A DNA stretch of 64,000 nt from G965276675 sp965276675 (GCA_965276675.1 OZ255624.1:3968001-4032000); one strand, 5' to 3'. Counted from the first letter of the stretch, positions 19,780 through 28,403 are shown. The notes: generated by a model not told the origin, from the letters alone. Numbers and translations: made by a program.

Positions 19780-20128
19780 GTGGGGCTTCACCCTATGAAT
19801 TCACTCTCCAGGCCGTGCAGTCTCATCGGAATGATCACGGACGAGACCGGATCGGTGATAGCGGAGACGACTATCACGCTAGAGCCGGTCAAGATCAGCC
19901 TAGCGCAGAAGTCGTTACCAGCTCTGCCATTTGCCTGTCGCGGAATCGCTGCGATCATCAGTTGGCATCGAAGCTGGCAGCCTTTCAGGTTGTCCGTGCT
20001 CGTTAGATTGGGTCCAAGGCGCTGATGTCAAGGTGAAGACGGCCCACGCCGCCGTTCAGGACATGCTACGGCCGAAAGTCGCGGACGCAAGGCATTCCCA
20101 GCGACTTATAGTTCTGAAGCTCGACGTC
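19780..20128 (+). pseudogene. Remnant of a TonB-receptor N-terminal (carboxypeptidase regulatory-like) domain
   Basis: In the 445-base gap between hyuC and the response regulator, plus-strand frames read GMITDETGSVIAETTITLE, then FRLSVLVRLG and, after a one-base shift, GADVKVKTAHAAVQDML. The first part matches the GxVTDxTGAxIPGAxVTL signature of carboxypeptidase regulatory-like domains and the rest the strand order that follows. No signal peptide, start or plug is readable. It is probably what is left of a receptor or FecR-associated gene that once stood beside the hyu operon. Confidence 0.42.
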
Positions 20129-20131
20129 TAG

Positions 20132-20794
20132 TTAGTCCAGCATGTTGTTGCGCATTGCGTAGTGAACGAGGGCGACCACAGAATGTGCATTAAGTTTCCG
20201 CATGATATTCATTCTGTGCGCCTCCGCAGTCTTAACGCTGATGTCGAGCACCGTCGCAACTTCCTTGTTGCTCTTGCCCTCAGCGAGTAGATGCACTACT
20301 TCCTTCTCGCGAGGCGTGAGGCCCTGCCGTCTGTCTGGCAAGCGGGAGCTATCGCGGTTAGTCTCATGAAAGCGTTGAAGCACTACCTCAGTGATTTTGG
20401 AGGTGAAAAAAGTGTTCTGGTTCTGCACGGCTTCCACGGCGCTCATCAGCTCGCGCCCCTTGTCCGTCTTCAGCACATATCCTCGGGCCCCAGCGTCGAG
20501 CACCTCGCGAACGAGTTCTGGTGATTCGTGCATCGTCAGAATGATGACCTGCGTTTTTGGTACTGCCCTCAAAATCTGACGTGTGGCTTCGAGGCCGGTC
20601 AGGGTCGGCATGGTGATGTCCATAATGACAACGTCAGGCTTGAGAACAATCGTCATCTCGACGGCTTCCCGGCCGCCTGATGCTTCCCCACATACCACCC
20701 AGTGCGCATGGGATTCCAGCAACGAACGCAAGCCACACCGGACTACATCGTGATCGTCCGCAATAAGAATCCTTAGCTGTCCCATAGTGGTCAA
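20132..20794 (-). CDS. NarL/FixJ-type response regulator
   Basis: 220 residues. Receiver domain about 7-122 with acidic pair DD (13-14), phospho-acceptor Asp59 in VVIMDITMP, Thr in ILTMHE and Lys109 in GYVLKTD. The C-terminal LuxR/GerE helix-turn-helix (about 152-215) reads LTPREKEVVHLLAEGKSNKE and then the recognition helix SVKTAEAHRMNIMRKL. Its first codon, TTG at 20794, overlaps the kinase stop; an ATG lies three codons later. It is coupled to the kinase upstream and would regulate transcription of a nearby transporter or catabolic operon. Confidence 0.95.
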   Translation of the reverse strand: MTTMGQLRILIADDHDVVRCGLRSLLESHAHWVVCGEASGGREAVEMTIVLKPDVVIMDITMPTLTGLEATRQILRAVPKTQVIILTMHESPELVREVLDAGARGYVLKTDKGRELMSAVEAVQNQNTFFTSKITEVVLQRFHETNRDSSRLPDRRQGLTPREKEVVHLLAEGKSNKEVATVLDISVKTAEAHRMNIMRKLNAHSVVALVHYAMRNNMLD

Positions 20795-21843
20795 GTTAGT
20801 AGTTGTATCACGCGAACTGTAGTTCCGTGAGGTCCCGATACAAGTTCGAGCTGTCCTTGAAGTTGATTGATTCGTTCGCGCATGCCGGCAATTCCCACAC
20901 CCAATTTCGGCGGAATGGTCGCGCTCATATCAATCCCCGTACCCTGGTCGCTGACCTCGAGCACGACTCGTTTGACATCCGCTTCAATGTGGATCGACGC
21001 AACAGGACTTGAGGAATGTCTATGCACATTCGTCAGCGATTCCTGAACGATACGGAAGAGGGCGATCTCCAGCTGTCGCGGCAAACGCTCCATATCATCA
21101 GGCAACAGGAGCTCTACCCGGATACCACTCCGCTCCGAGAAACCTCTTGCGTACCAACGGACAGCAGAAAGCAAGCCCATCTCGTCCAAAAGAGGCGGAT
21201 GCAGCAGATACGATATGGTGCGTAATTCCTTTGCACTACTCTCTGCGAGCTGAATGCTGTCGAAGATAATAGCTTGCACTTCGCTACTGCCGCTAACTGT
21301 CAGATCCTGTAAGCGTGTCAGATTGATGGTCAAGGCGAACATACTCTGCGCAGTAGTATCATGCAGCTCCCGCGCGATTCTCCTTCGCTCTTCGTCTTGG
21401 AGTTCGAGCAGCCTGGCCGAGATCTGGTGCAGCCTCTGCTCGGCTTCCTTCTTCTGAGACACATCATGGTAGATGGCAATGACACCCAGCAGGACGTCAT
21501 CCACGACCACCGGAATGCCGTATATCTCCACTTGCACCAGGCTGCCGTCCTTGCGCTGGCGCTGAGTGGTCACGTAGACGCGCTCCTTGTTCAACACTCT
21601 GAGCCATATATCGATCGCCTCGGGTGCCATATCACGCATGGCGATCATCTTCTGCAGGTCACCGGTTTTCAGCTCCGTTTCGCTGTACAGAAAAAGCCTT
21701 TCGAAGGCATGATTGCAGAGCTGTACCTCGTGCTCCGCGTTCAGCAGAAGTGTCGCCACAGGGCTGTGTGCGATGAGCTCAGCGAGGTACGCAGAGGAAT
21801 ACTCCGTCGGAACCGAACATTCGCCTAAAAAATCGGCCATCAT
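20791..21843 (-). CDS. PAS-domain sensor histidine kinase (HisKA_3/NarX type), soluble
   Basis: 350 residues without a membrane segment. A PAS fold covers about 18-130 (HSPVATLLLNAEHEVQLCNH and a PAC end YHDVSQKKEAEQRL). Dimerisation/phospho-acceptor helix: ERRRIARELHDTTAQSM with His161. The ATPase domain follows (EVSDQGTGIDM and LGVGIAGMRERINQLQG), ending with HGTTVRV. The lack of transmembrane helices means it senses a cytosolic signal through PAS. It overlaps the response regulator gene and forms a two-component system lying between the hyu operon and the SSS symporter. Confidence 0.93.
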   Translation of the reverse strand: MMADFLGECSVPTEYSSAYLAELIAHSPVATLLLNAEHEVQLCNHAFERLFLYSETELKTGDLQKMIAMRDMAPEAIDIWLRVLNKERVYVTTQRQRKDGSLVQVEIYGIPVVVDDVLLGVIAIYHDVSQKKEAEQRLHQISARLLELQDEERRRIARELHDTTAQSMFALTINLTRLQDLTVSGSSEVQAIIFDSIQLAESSAKELRTISYLLHPPLLDEMGLLSAVRWYARGFSERSGIRVELLLPDDMERLPRQLEIALFRIVQESLTNVHRHSSSPVASIHIEADVKRVVLEVSDQGTGIDMSATIPPKLGVGIAGMRERINQLQGQLELVSGPHGTTVRVIQLLT

Positions 21844-22049
21844 CCGACCTCGTCTGGTAGGCAGGTGAGAAGAGTAGTGACTTAGCTCGTGCGGAGAGTC
21901 TAGCAGGTATCCGACAAATAAGACCGGCGAACCGACTGCCTAGAACAGCAGGAATTACAGAAGTGAATCTGAGCGTTGCTCGCCACTCTGTGGTTTCGAC
22001 GAGCGCGCAGAAAGGGGTCGCCTCAAGCAGTCCCACATGCAACACTCAG

Positions 22050-23495
22050 CTACGACTCGCTCCAGAGAACATCGGGTCCACCGGGTGTCACCGTGCTGAC
22101 AAGCAACGTCACTGCGAAGTTGGCGCAAAGCGCAAGGAAGCCGGCATTTACACCAAAAAGAGGATCGCGATGCATGAGCAGGAGGATCGAGACGCTAGCC
22201 ACACCCGTGAGCAGCCCCGCCGCTACACCCGTTGCGCTGGCGCGAGTCCAGAAGAGACCGAGAACGACTCCGGGGAAGAACTGCGAAACACCAGCATAAC
22301 CGAGCAGAAGAAGGGCAACCAGCGTCGTTGAGCTATGCAGCGCGAGAAAGAAGCTTGTCAGGCTGAGAACGAGCACCATCACCTTCGCCAGCTTGGCGAC
22401 CTGGCCATCCATCATGGACGGAGCGAAGAGCGGACGATAAACGTTTTTCGCAAATAGTGTCGACGCCGTAAGAATAATGATGGCGGCGGGAACCATGGCC
22501 GTGAGTGCCCCCGCGCCTCCGATCACTCCGAGAAACCATGCGGGAAAGGTCTTACGCGCGAGCATCAGGAGCGAGATATCGCCACTGCTGAGACCGGGAA
22601 CGACGAGAAGCGCAGCGAAGCCGGCGATGAAGATGAAGACAAGGCTGATGGTATAGAGCGGCGTGACGATGGCATTGCGCCGAAGGATATGCCCGCTCTT
22701 TGCTGTGAATGCCGCGCCAAACGTGTGCGGCCACATATAAAATCCGCAGGCGCTCAAGAGCACGCTCGAGACGAACCAAGCATGGCCCATGTTGCGCGTA
22801 GCTCCGGGCATGGTGAGATGCGATGGATGTGTCTGTGCCAGTGTGCGGAATAACGGACCGATGCCGCCGAAGTAGCGGAATGGCACGAAAACGCCAATCG
22901 AAACAGCGGCAACGATCATAAGGAAATCTTTGAGCACGCTGACCCAGGCCACGGCGCGCATGCCTCCGAAGAAGACGAAAAGGGCAACAAGAGCGACAGC
23001 AATCAACATCGATGTTGCGCGCGGGATCTGGTCGAAGCTAGCCACTTGCACGATGATCCCCAAGCCGGTCAGCTGGATCTGCAGATAGGGAATGACGAAC
23101 AGAACGCCAGCGACAGACACGACGAGCGCAAGATACTTGCTGCGGTAGCGCTTTTCGAAGAAGTCCGACTGCGTCTGCAGCCCATGCGTGCGGCCGAGCT
23201 CCCATATCGGCGGAAGGATGAAAAACGAGATCACATAGCCAAGAGTGATATAGGCCATGATGTAAAGTGCGGGGCCGCCACGCGAGTAGACCCAGCCGCT
23301 AGCTCCGAGAAAGGCGAACGTGGTATAGATCTCGCCCGCCATGAGCAACCACATGAAGAGCAGACCGAAGCTGCGGCCCGCGATCGACCACTCCTCGAGG
23401 TTCATCCTGCGACCCGCGCCGGCGCTAAAGCCTACGATGCTGCCGCACAGGACGATGCCGAAGATAACACTCATGGCGACGATGCTGGGCGTCAT
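22050..23495 (-). CDS. Sodium:solute symporter (SSS family)
   Basis: 481 residues from the ATG at 23495, which overlaps the DUF3311 stop by four bases (ATGA). A longer in-frame reading back to 23954 is not protein-like. About 13 hydrophobic segments are seen, as is usual for the LeuT-fold SSS family. Landmarks: AGRSFGLLFMWLLMAGEIYT after TM1, QSDFFEKRYRSKYLA, FFGGMRAVAWVSVLKDFLM and GVIGGAGALTAMVPAA. Such carriers bring in acetate, pantothenate, urea derivatives or sugars with Na+. The setting near a hydantoin operon and a two-component system suggests a nitrogenous or carboxylate substrate, but this is inference. Confidence 0.92.
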   Translation of the reverse strand: MTPSIVAMSVIFGIVLCGSIVGFSAGAGRRMNLEEWSIAGRSFGLLFMWLLMAGEIYTTFAFLGASGWVYSRGGPALYIMAYITLGYVISFFILPPIWELGRTHGLQTQSDFFEKRYRSKYLALVVSVAGVLFVIPYLQIQLTGLGIIVQVASFDQIPRATSMLIAVALVALFVFFGGMRAVAWVSVLKDFLMIVAAVSIGVFVPFRYFGGIGPLFRTLAQTHPSHLTMPGATRNMGHAWFVSSVLLSACGFYMWPHTFGAAFTAKSGHILRRNAIVTPLYTISLVFIFIAGFAALLVVPGLSSGDISLLMLARKTFPAWFLGVIGGAGALTAMVPAAIIILTASTLFAKNVYRPLFAPSMMDGQVAKLAKVMVLVLSLTSFFLALHSSTTLVALLLLGYAGVSQFFPGVVLGLFWTRASATGVAAGLLTGVASVSILLLMHRDPLFGVNAGFLALCANFAVTLLVSTVTPGGPDVLWSES

Positions 23496-23731
23496 GCCGC
23501 GGGTTCTTCTTTCTCCTGCTCGGAGACTGCGCTCGGACGCCGGCGTTCCTCGACGTAGTTGGCTGCCGCCATGCAACCGCTGCTGATCACAATCCACGCA
23601 ATGAGCCAGAACAGATTGAAGGGGAGGCCGAAGACCATCGGATAAACGCGGTCCCACAGCGGCACGGAGAAGCACATCCCGACAAACGGGATGAACCCGA
23701 GAGTGACTGCACCAGCGGACGGTCGTTGCAT
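23492..23731 (-). CDS. DUF3311 small membrane protein, partner of the SSS symporter
   Basis: 79 residues with two hydrophobic helices (AVTLGFIPFVGMCFSVPLW and FNLFWLIAWIVISSGCM) joined by a short loop DRVYPMVFGLP, typical of DUF3311. A GAAGGGG Shine-Dalgarno precedes ATG 23731. The last codons overlap the symporter start. In many bacteria this family occurs immediately before an SSS symporter, so it is probably an auxiliary subunit; its role is not known. Confidence 0.88.
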   Translation of the reverse strand: MQRPSAGAVTLGFIPFVGMCFSVPLWDRVYPMVFGLPFNLFWLIAWIVISSGCMAAANYVEERRRPSAVSEQEKEEPAA

Positions 23732-23768
23732 GAACCCCTTCGAGAGCGGCGACTATCCAGATTAGAGC

Positions 23769-24144
23769 ATGACAGCCATCGCTCCAACTACCGCTCCTAT
23801 CTCCGGCCTGATCTCGTATTACGAAACGAAGCCTTCCTCTTTCTAGCTCTAGAACTGTTTCTCTATCGGCGATCCTGCGAGGATCCTGGACACTATTTGC
23901 GCTCCTCATTCTCGTGCCGGACGTGGTATCTCTGGCGTTTGCTTTCCGGTTCAAAGCACTTGCCGCGGGCCTGTATAGCCTGGTTCATAACTATGCGATC
24001 CCGCTCGCTCCTGCCGTGGTGAGTTGGAAGGCACACACTGGCTGCGTGCGGAGCAGATGTCGCTGATCTGGCCGGCTCATATAAGTTTCGACAGAAGGAT
24101 TGGCTTGGCTTAAGTTTCCTCAATCGTTCCGCTTCACTCATATT
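23769..24144 (+). pseudogene. Decayed DUF4260-type membrane protein gene
   Basis: Consecutive plus-strand frames rebuild a small membrane protein: VLRNEAFLFLALELFLYRR, then after a shift near 23880 GSWTLFALLILVPDVVSL and AAGLYSLVHNYAIPLAPAVV, and after further shifts LIWPAHISFDRRIGL and LKFPQSFRFTHI. The core with FALLxLxPDxxxL and LYNLVHxYxxPL is what I know from DUF4260 proteins (about 120 residues, unknown function). At least three indels disrupt it. Confidence 0.5.
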
Positions 24145-25055
24145 TAACGTTCAGCATCAACCGGAGAGGAACACGAGGCGGCTGCATGTGGTCTGCGGTG
24201 GTGAACATGCGTACTCACACGCTCACGACAGGCATGTGGGAGCGCGTGTCGCAATCAACCTCGTGATCAGGACACAAGCTTCTGCAAAACGACGTCTCCG
24301 GTAGCTTCATCTAGCGTCGAAAGCGTAAAGACTACCTGGTTACGGCTGGTTATTCCAGCAGCGCCGTTTCCTGGGCTGACCGAATGTGACACGCGTTGAT
24401 TCCGCAGGATGGCTTCGCAAGAACGGTGACCTGCGCTTCAACTTCAACACTATCCAGCTGCCCGAGGCACTCGGCAGCCGCTGAGGGCGACGCTGGACGC
24501 CTGGAGGGTTCTAGGGCGGAAAGCCTCGCAGCCGACGAGGAGGGCCAGATTTTCTACCCCGTCACGGCTCAAGCAGGCAAGTGCGCTTGCATGAGCTCTC
24601 TTTGAGCGTTCGCGGTGCCCAATCTTCTATACCCGACGGTATGGCGAAAGTCGGGGTCACTCGTCAGAACAAGTAGTAGGACTGTATGGGTTTGTATCTA
24701 CGCCACGTCGAAGATTTTAGGCTCCTGCAACAAGCATTCGCAACGCCTGGACGCACGTGTTGACTTGTGCAAGCACATAATTAGGGCACCGCCGCCACCG
24801 AAAGATGCGGGTGTTGGCAGCCATTGCCGAAGCGTTCTCGTCCGGCTGCTGAAGCGCGATCTGCTCTTCATCGCTAACACTTGCTCCCGCTCTTGGACGA
24901 CCGCCGTCTGCTTATCATCGGGCGTGGGCGGCGCATCCGTCCGAAGGGCAAAAGGGTCTATCAGTTGGTTGCGCGTTGCGAACGCGGCACTAGTGCCAAA
25001 GGCCCCAATTATCCCCCAAGATCTCTCGATACTGGGAGCTAAATCACTCAATCAG
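24145..25055. other. 910-base stretch without a recognisable gene, left flank of the mobile element
   Basis: Open frames on both strands (for example plus 24615-25097, which runs into the tRNA fragment, and minus 24698-25051) lack Shine-Dalgarno sequences and known motifs. A short plus-strand run near 24432-24484 (DLRFNFNTIQLPEALGSR) looks protein-like but is isolated. The stretch lies on the side that would be downstream of the tRNA-Glu gene before integration, and may hold debris of earlier insertions. Confidence 0.5.
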
Positions 25056-25100
25056 TTGGCGTCCCCGACGGGATTCGAACCCGTGTTATCGCCGTGAAAG
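25056..25100 (-). repeat. Left attachment site: partial copy of tRNA-Glu 3' half
   Basis: 45 bases identical to 40294-40338 except for one base (T at 25087, C at 40325). The copy spans from the anticodon loop (CTTTCAC) through the T arm to the CCA end of tRNA-Glu and has no matching 5' half. It is a typical att site left by a tyrosine recombinase. The integrase gene ends 62 bases to its right. Confidence 0.9.
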
Positions 25101-25162
25101 AGGGAAGCGATAACATCGCAGCACTTCGGAACCATTCGCATGAGTTATTGATACAAAGGGCT

Positions 25163-25843
25163 TTAAGGTCGATCTGGGGTCATCTCTTCTCGGTCTACTT
25201 CGGTGGGCTTTGGATGGGTTCGGGACGAAGTTAGTCCCGTGGGAGTCCCGTCGATTATGGCAGGCTCACCAAGTGTGTGCCCGAAGACAGCGTCCAATTT
25301 GCTAGCAGTGCCCAGCATGTATGTCGGGGAAAGGTGCGCATAACGCTGGGTCATGCGTGGCGTTTTGTGCCCCAAGAACTGCCCGACCGCGTACAGATCA
25401 GCTCCTTTCATCACGAGCCAGCTTGCAGCCGTGTGCCGTAGTGAATGGAAGCTGGCTTCTTCGATCCCGAGTGAAGCGAATAGCCGCTTGGCGTACACGG
25501 ACAGCCGGGGACCATCGACGTTCGGCAGAACCTTGTCGCCTGGACCGCCCTCAGGATTTGATTGCAGTACCCGGGCAGCAAGGTCATTCAAGGGCAAAAC
25601 GCGTAGAGAGCCGTTCTTTGTCTCGTGCAGGTAGACGCGCCTGCCCGCGAGATCAACGTCTCGCCAGCGCAGACCAAGAATCTCGCCGCGTCGCATTCCT
25701 GTAAACGCAGCAAGCGCGAGCGCAGCGCGTATCCATTCCGGCGCAGCCTCTAGAACCGCCCTGAGCTCCGTTGGCGAGAGACACCTAGTGCGCCCTTCGG
25801 GCAGCTTAGGCAGCTTCGCCCGCTCAGCCGGGTTGCTATGCAA
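25163..25843 (-). pseudogene. int: Tyrosine integrase, catalytic part (second half of a frameshifted gene)
   Basis: The catalytic domain of a phage-type tyrosine recombinase with all active residues: Arg in TGMRRGEILGLRW, Lys in ETKNGS, His-x-x-Arg in FHSLRHTAASWL, His in FLGHKTPRMT and nucleophile Tyr in TQRYAHLS. The same frame remains coding upstream to about 25910 (GTIQKEIAILKHALRLAVEW), where it should join the N-terminal half. Without that half the protein lacks its arm- and core-binding domains. Its 3' end lies beside the left att site, the usual place for int. Confidence 0.85.
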
Positions 25844-25878
25844 CAGCTCCCACTCGACAGCAAGGCGAAGCGCGTGTT

Positions 25879-26295
25879 TCAGGATGGCGATTTCCTTCTG
25901 GATGGTACCCGGGCGACGCTCTTCGCGCGCTCGCCGATGTACTCGGCAACCTCCGCCTTGCCAATATCCTTTAGCTTCGGCGGCAGACGCTCTTTCAGAG
26001 TCTCTAGCACACCAGCAAGGCGAGCAAAAGTACTCGCCGCGATGCGAGGTTTCTGGTGTCTACTAAACCGCGCTAGCAGGTCTGCTGTCGATGTCTCAGT
26101 GACGTGTCTCACGCCAAGAATCTTCTCTTGCTGCACTCGCGTCTTGAGCGCCTGCAATGCACTGACAGCTTGTGTGCGGGTGCTCCCCTGGACCCGGCAC
26201 TTGCGACGCTTGCCGCTCGAATCGATGTAGCTTGCATACCAGCCCGGCGCGTCCGGCCGCTGGAAGACTCCGTCTCTACTTGGCTGTTTGGGCAT
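25879..26295 (-). pseudogene. int: Tyrosine integrase, N-terminal DNA-binding part (first half of a frameshifted gene)
   Basis: 138 codons encode the N-terminal arm-binding region (DAPGWYASYIDSSGKRRKC) and the SAM-like core-binding domain (about 60-125, ETSTADLLARFSRHQKP and GVLETLKERLPPKL). The frame leaves the family near 25910: YIGERAKSVA should be followed by PGTIQKE, but one missing base sends it to a stop at 25879. One added base would restore a single integrase of about 370 residues (25163-26295). The start overlaps the next gene upstream by 20 bases. Confidence 0.82.
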
Positions 26296-26947
26296 GCTCC
26301 TCGTAAGTCCCCCTCTTCTTCCGAAGTGCGATCAAGCGCGCCAACTTCCTCTTTCCCGCCGGGGTCCGATCTTTCTTTAGCTCAGCAAAGTATGCTTCGC
26401 GCTGGCTCTTCGCGCGTAATTCCTTGGCTTTAGGAGTTGACTGGTACTGAGCGGTCCTACATTTGTTGTTCGCAAAACGATCTGTCTTCTTCTTGCGCGC
26501 GATCCACTTCCCGCAGCCGCAGGCGCACTCCACGACTAACCCTATCGTGGATTCCTCGACCATTTTCAGGATGCACAGCTTGAGGGCCAACTCTTCGCTT
26601 TCTCGGTATCGCACAAACTCCCATACCAATCTCTTCCCTTCCACGACGAGCGTCGGGATCATAGACATGCCCTCGCACTCCCGCACCCACTCCTCTTTAG
26701 AGGCGAGAGTGAAGCGGCCGTCCCTGCCTTCCGAGGCAACCTTTTGCGCGATACGGAAGAACTTAGTCGCGCGCTCCTTCTCTTCGGGCGAAATCCTTTC
26801 ACTTTGCGGATCAAGCGATCCATTCAGCAAAGAGGCTATTGTTTTGAGCGGCCATCTCAGCCCCGGATACAGAAGCTGGCCCGGAAGGTCCACGTTAGTT
26901 CGCGGCTTGCGACTTCCCCGCCGCTTCTTGTTTTCTAGCTTACGCAT
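26276..26947 (-). CDS. Hypothetical protein with a CGNR-like zinc-binding C-terminal motif
   Basis: 223 residues, strongly basic. Residues about 137-170 read ECACGCGKWIARKKKTDRF, then ANNKCRTAQYQS; the spacing of cysteines, the Arg/Lys-rich middle and the final C-R-x-x-x-Y/W resemble the CGNR zinc finger, a likely nucleic-acid-binding module. The C-terminal 50 residues are Lys/Arg-rich helix (LRAKSQREAYFAELKKDRT). It overlaps the integrase start by 20 bases, so the two form one minus-strand unit. The function is unknown; a regulatory role in integration or excision is possible. Confidence 0.62.
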   Translation of the reverse strand: MRKLENKKRRGSRKPRTNVDLPGQLLYPGLRWPLKTIASLLNGSLDPQSERISPEEKERATKFFRIAQKVASEGRDGRFTLASKEEWVRECEGMSMIPTLVVEGKRLVWEFVRYRESEELALKLCILKMVEESTIGLVVECACGCGKWIARKKKTDRFANNKCRTAQYQSTPKAKELRAKSQREAYFAELKKDRTPAGKRKLARLIALRKKRGTYEEHAQTAK

Positions 26948-26975
26948 TGTTAACTATCTCCGTTAGCAGGATCTC

Positions 26976-27272
26976 ATGGACTTGAACAAAGCGCAAGAGC
27001 GAAGATGTGCTCGTAACGCTTTTAGCTACCGCTTGGGAGAACAACAAATGAAAGCAGTGAGTAAGACGATTCATTCAGCCACGCCCCGGCTTCTCGGAGT
27101 TGCGGAGGCGGCTAACCTAATCGGCCTTTCGCCTTGGACGCTGCGTTTATGGAGTTACCAGGGCAAGATACCTTCCCACAAAATAAGCACCAGGTTGCTA
27201 TTCGATCGCAGCGACATCGAACAGCTCATCACGGCAAGCCGCCGCCCAGCTACCGAAGAGAGCCCAACCTGA
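26976..27272 (+). CDS. Excisionase-like MerR/HTH_17 DNA-binding protein
   Basis: 98 residues from ATG 26976, or 74 from ATG 27048 (GGGAGA ahead). The C-terminal 55 residues are a winged helix of the HTH_17/excisionase class: LLGVAEAANLIGLSPWTLRL, then WSYQGKIPSHKISTRLLF and DRSDIEQLI. Such small proteins direct excision (Xis) or act as early repressors in mobile elements. It is divergent from the zinc-finger/integrase unit, with the intergenic region 26948-26975 carrying the control sites, the usual arrangement for xis and int. Confidence 0.8.
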   Translation: MDLNKAQERRCARNAFSYRLGEQQMKAVSKTIHSATPRLLGVAEAANLIGLSPWTLRLWSYQGKIPSHKISTRLLFDRSDIEQLITASRRPATEESPT

Positions 27273-27728
27273 GCGTCTCCCTTTCTTTCCATGCCCCCGA
27301 AAGGGCGGCCCGAGCTGAGAGCGAAGTCGTGCCCTCGAAAGGAAGAAGTCGATGCCTAGAAAAATGGTGAGCTGCTTAACTTTGATGGTGTTTTCCTTCG
27401 CTGGGCGCGCCGAAGTGAGATCACTCAGCTGCTCGCGGATAGGGCTATAAGGCGGTGTCCTGATGGCAGCTACAGGCATTTGAGGCCCGAAGCCCAGCGC
27501 GCGGTTCTCCCATCGCCAACCGCGCTGACCGCCAATGACGCGCTACGAGTCGCGGGCGTGCTTGACTGCAGCCTTCAGCAGCGGAATCGATTGGCTGGAT
27601 TCGGCCTCGACGTTCGCCATCTGCAGAGATCACAGCAGCCTTCGAGCGCTGGGGATCCGCTCTTTCGATGACCACTCACGGGTCCGCCCCGATGCGGGCC
27701 TTTTCTATTGCCCGAAAGGAGATTTACT
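27273..27728. other. Stretch with two doubtful small frames and a hairpin
   Basis: A 32-codon frame at 27352-27450 (ATG behind GGAAG) and a 63-codon frame at 27480-27671 (TTG start) are open but resemble nothing known; either could be a small element protein. The stretch ends with the hairpin at 27681-27706 and the Shine-Dalgarno of the next gene. Confidence 0.35.
27681..27706 (+). terminator. Hairpin plus T tract before the small zinc protein gene
   Basis: GGTCCGC (27681-27687) pairs with GCGGGCC (27694-27700), one G-T pair included, with a six-base loop and then TTTTCT. A Shine-Dalgarno follows eight bases later. Probably a rho-independent terminator or attenuator. Confidence 0.65.
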
Positions 27729-27935
27729 TTGAATTTCACGAAAACAGCACAGTTTGGACGGTGCTCGGTCTGCATTGAGCTACTTCAGCGCGAACGCAAA
27801 ATTGCCGCGAGAGCCGCTGGTGCGAATCGCTTGAAGTGGGTACTCATATTTGCTGATCTTACCGCTGCGATCAGTCGAGATCGCCTCGCGCACGTTCAGG
27901 CGTGCGCGACCTGCCTGCCGAGCAGCCCGCAATGA
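27729..27935 (+). CDS. Small protein with two CxxC pairs
   Basis: 68 residues starting at TTG 27729, placed correctly behind GAAAGGAG (27714-27721). Cysteine pairs CSVC (about 13-16) and CATC (about 61-64) suggest one structural zinc; the segment between is a basic then hydrophobic helix (RLKWVLIFADLTAAI). The stop overlaps the primase start (ATGA), so the two are coupled. The function is unknown; a replication or regulatory accessory role is inferred from position. Confidence 0.6.
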   Translation: MNFTKTAQFGRCSVCIELLQRERKIAARAAGANRLKWVLIFADLTAAISRDRLAHVQACATCLPSSPQ

Positions 27936-28402
27936 CCGCGGCTGCGGTCGCCAATCTGCTCAGCGCAAGTCGGACGGGCCCCAGCAAATGGATTGCGAAG
28001 TGCCCAGCGCACGATGACCGGAGCCCTTCGCTCTCCATCACGACCGGGCACGGTGAGCGCGTATTGATCCATTGCTTCTCTGGCTGCAGCACGATTGAAG
28101 TGCTTCGAGCTTTGAAGCTGTCAACGCGTGACCTCTTCGGTGACGGGCCACCACCAACGCAAGAGCAGCTAGAGAAGACCTCGCTAGAGCGGGCGGCAAG
28201 GGCTGTGCTTGAACGCCACGCCGTTGAGCTAGAACGTACTGCTGCCGACCGGCTTCGCGAAGCGCATTCCCTAGTGAATCGTTTGGGCGCTGAGTTGGCC
28301 CGAACACCGGACGATTCCCCTGAAGGCAGCGCGCTTACAAAACGCTTTCACGAGGCTTCTCTTGAACTTGGCAACGCCCAAGAGTTTTTCGCCCAAAGCT
28401 AA
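27932..28402 (+). CDS. Mini-primase: CHC2 zinc-finger domain protein
   Basis: 156 residues from ATG 27932, which overlaps the previous stop. The N-terminal 80 residues form the DnaG-type CHC2 zinc-binding domain: KCPAHDDRSPSLSI (C-x-x-H) and VLIHCFSGCSTIEVLRAL (C-x-x-x-x-C). The rest is predicted coiled coil (LERAARAVLERHAVELERTA) with no TOPRIM catalytic domain. Proteins of this size exist in phages and islands as the template-recognition part of split primases. The DUF3987 gene begins 36 bases downstream, so the pair may form the element's replication initiator. Confidence 0.8.
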   Translation: MTAAAVANLLSASRTGPSKWIAKCPAHDDRSPSLSITTGHGERVLIHCFSGCSTIEVLRALKLSTRDLFGDGPPPTQEQLEKTSLERAARAVLERHAVELERTAADRLREAHSLVNRLGAELARTPDDSPEGSALTKRFHEASLELGNAQEFFAQS

Positions 28403-28403
28403 A

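Noticed and set aside
23496..23954. N-terminal extension of the SSS symporter
   Set aside because: The extension is antisense-like sequence over DUF3311, and the ATG at 23495 forms a normal ATGA overlap with the DUF3311 stop.
24615..25097. 160-codon plus-strand frame ending SPTGFEPVLSP
   Set aside because: Its end is the familiar false translation of a tRNA T arm; no RBS and no known family.
25056..25100. A second functional tRNA-Glu
   Set aside because: Only the 3' half is present; the 5' acceptor strand and D arm are missing.
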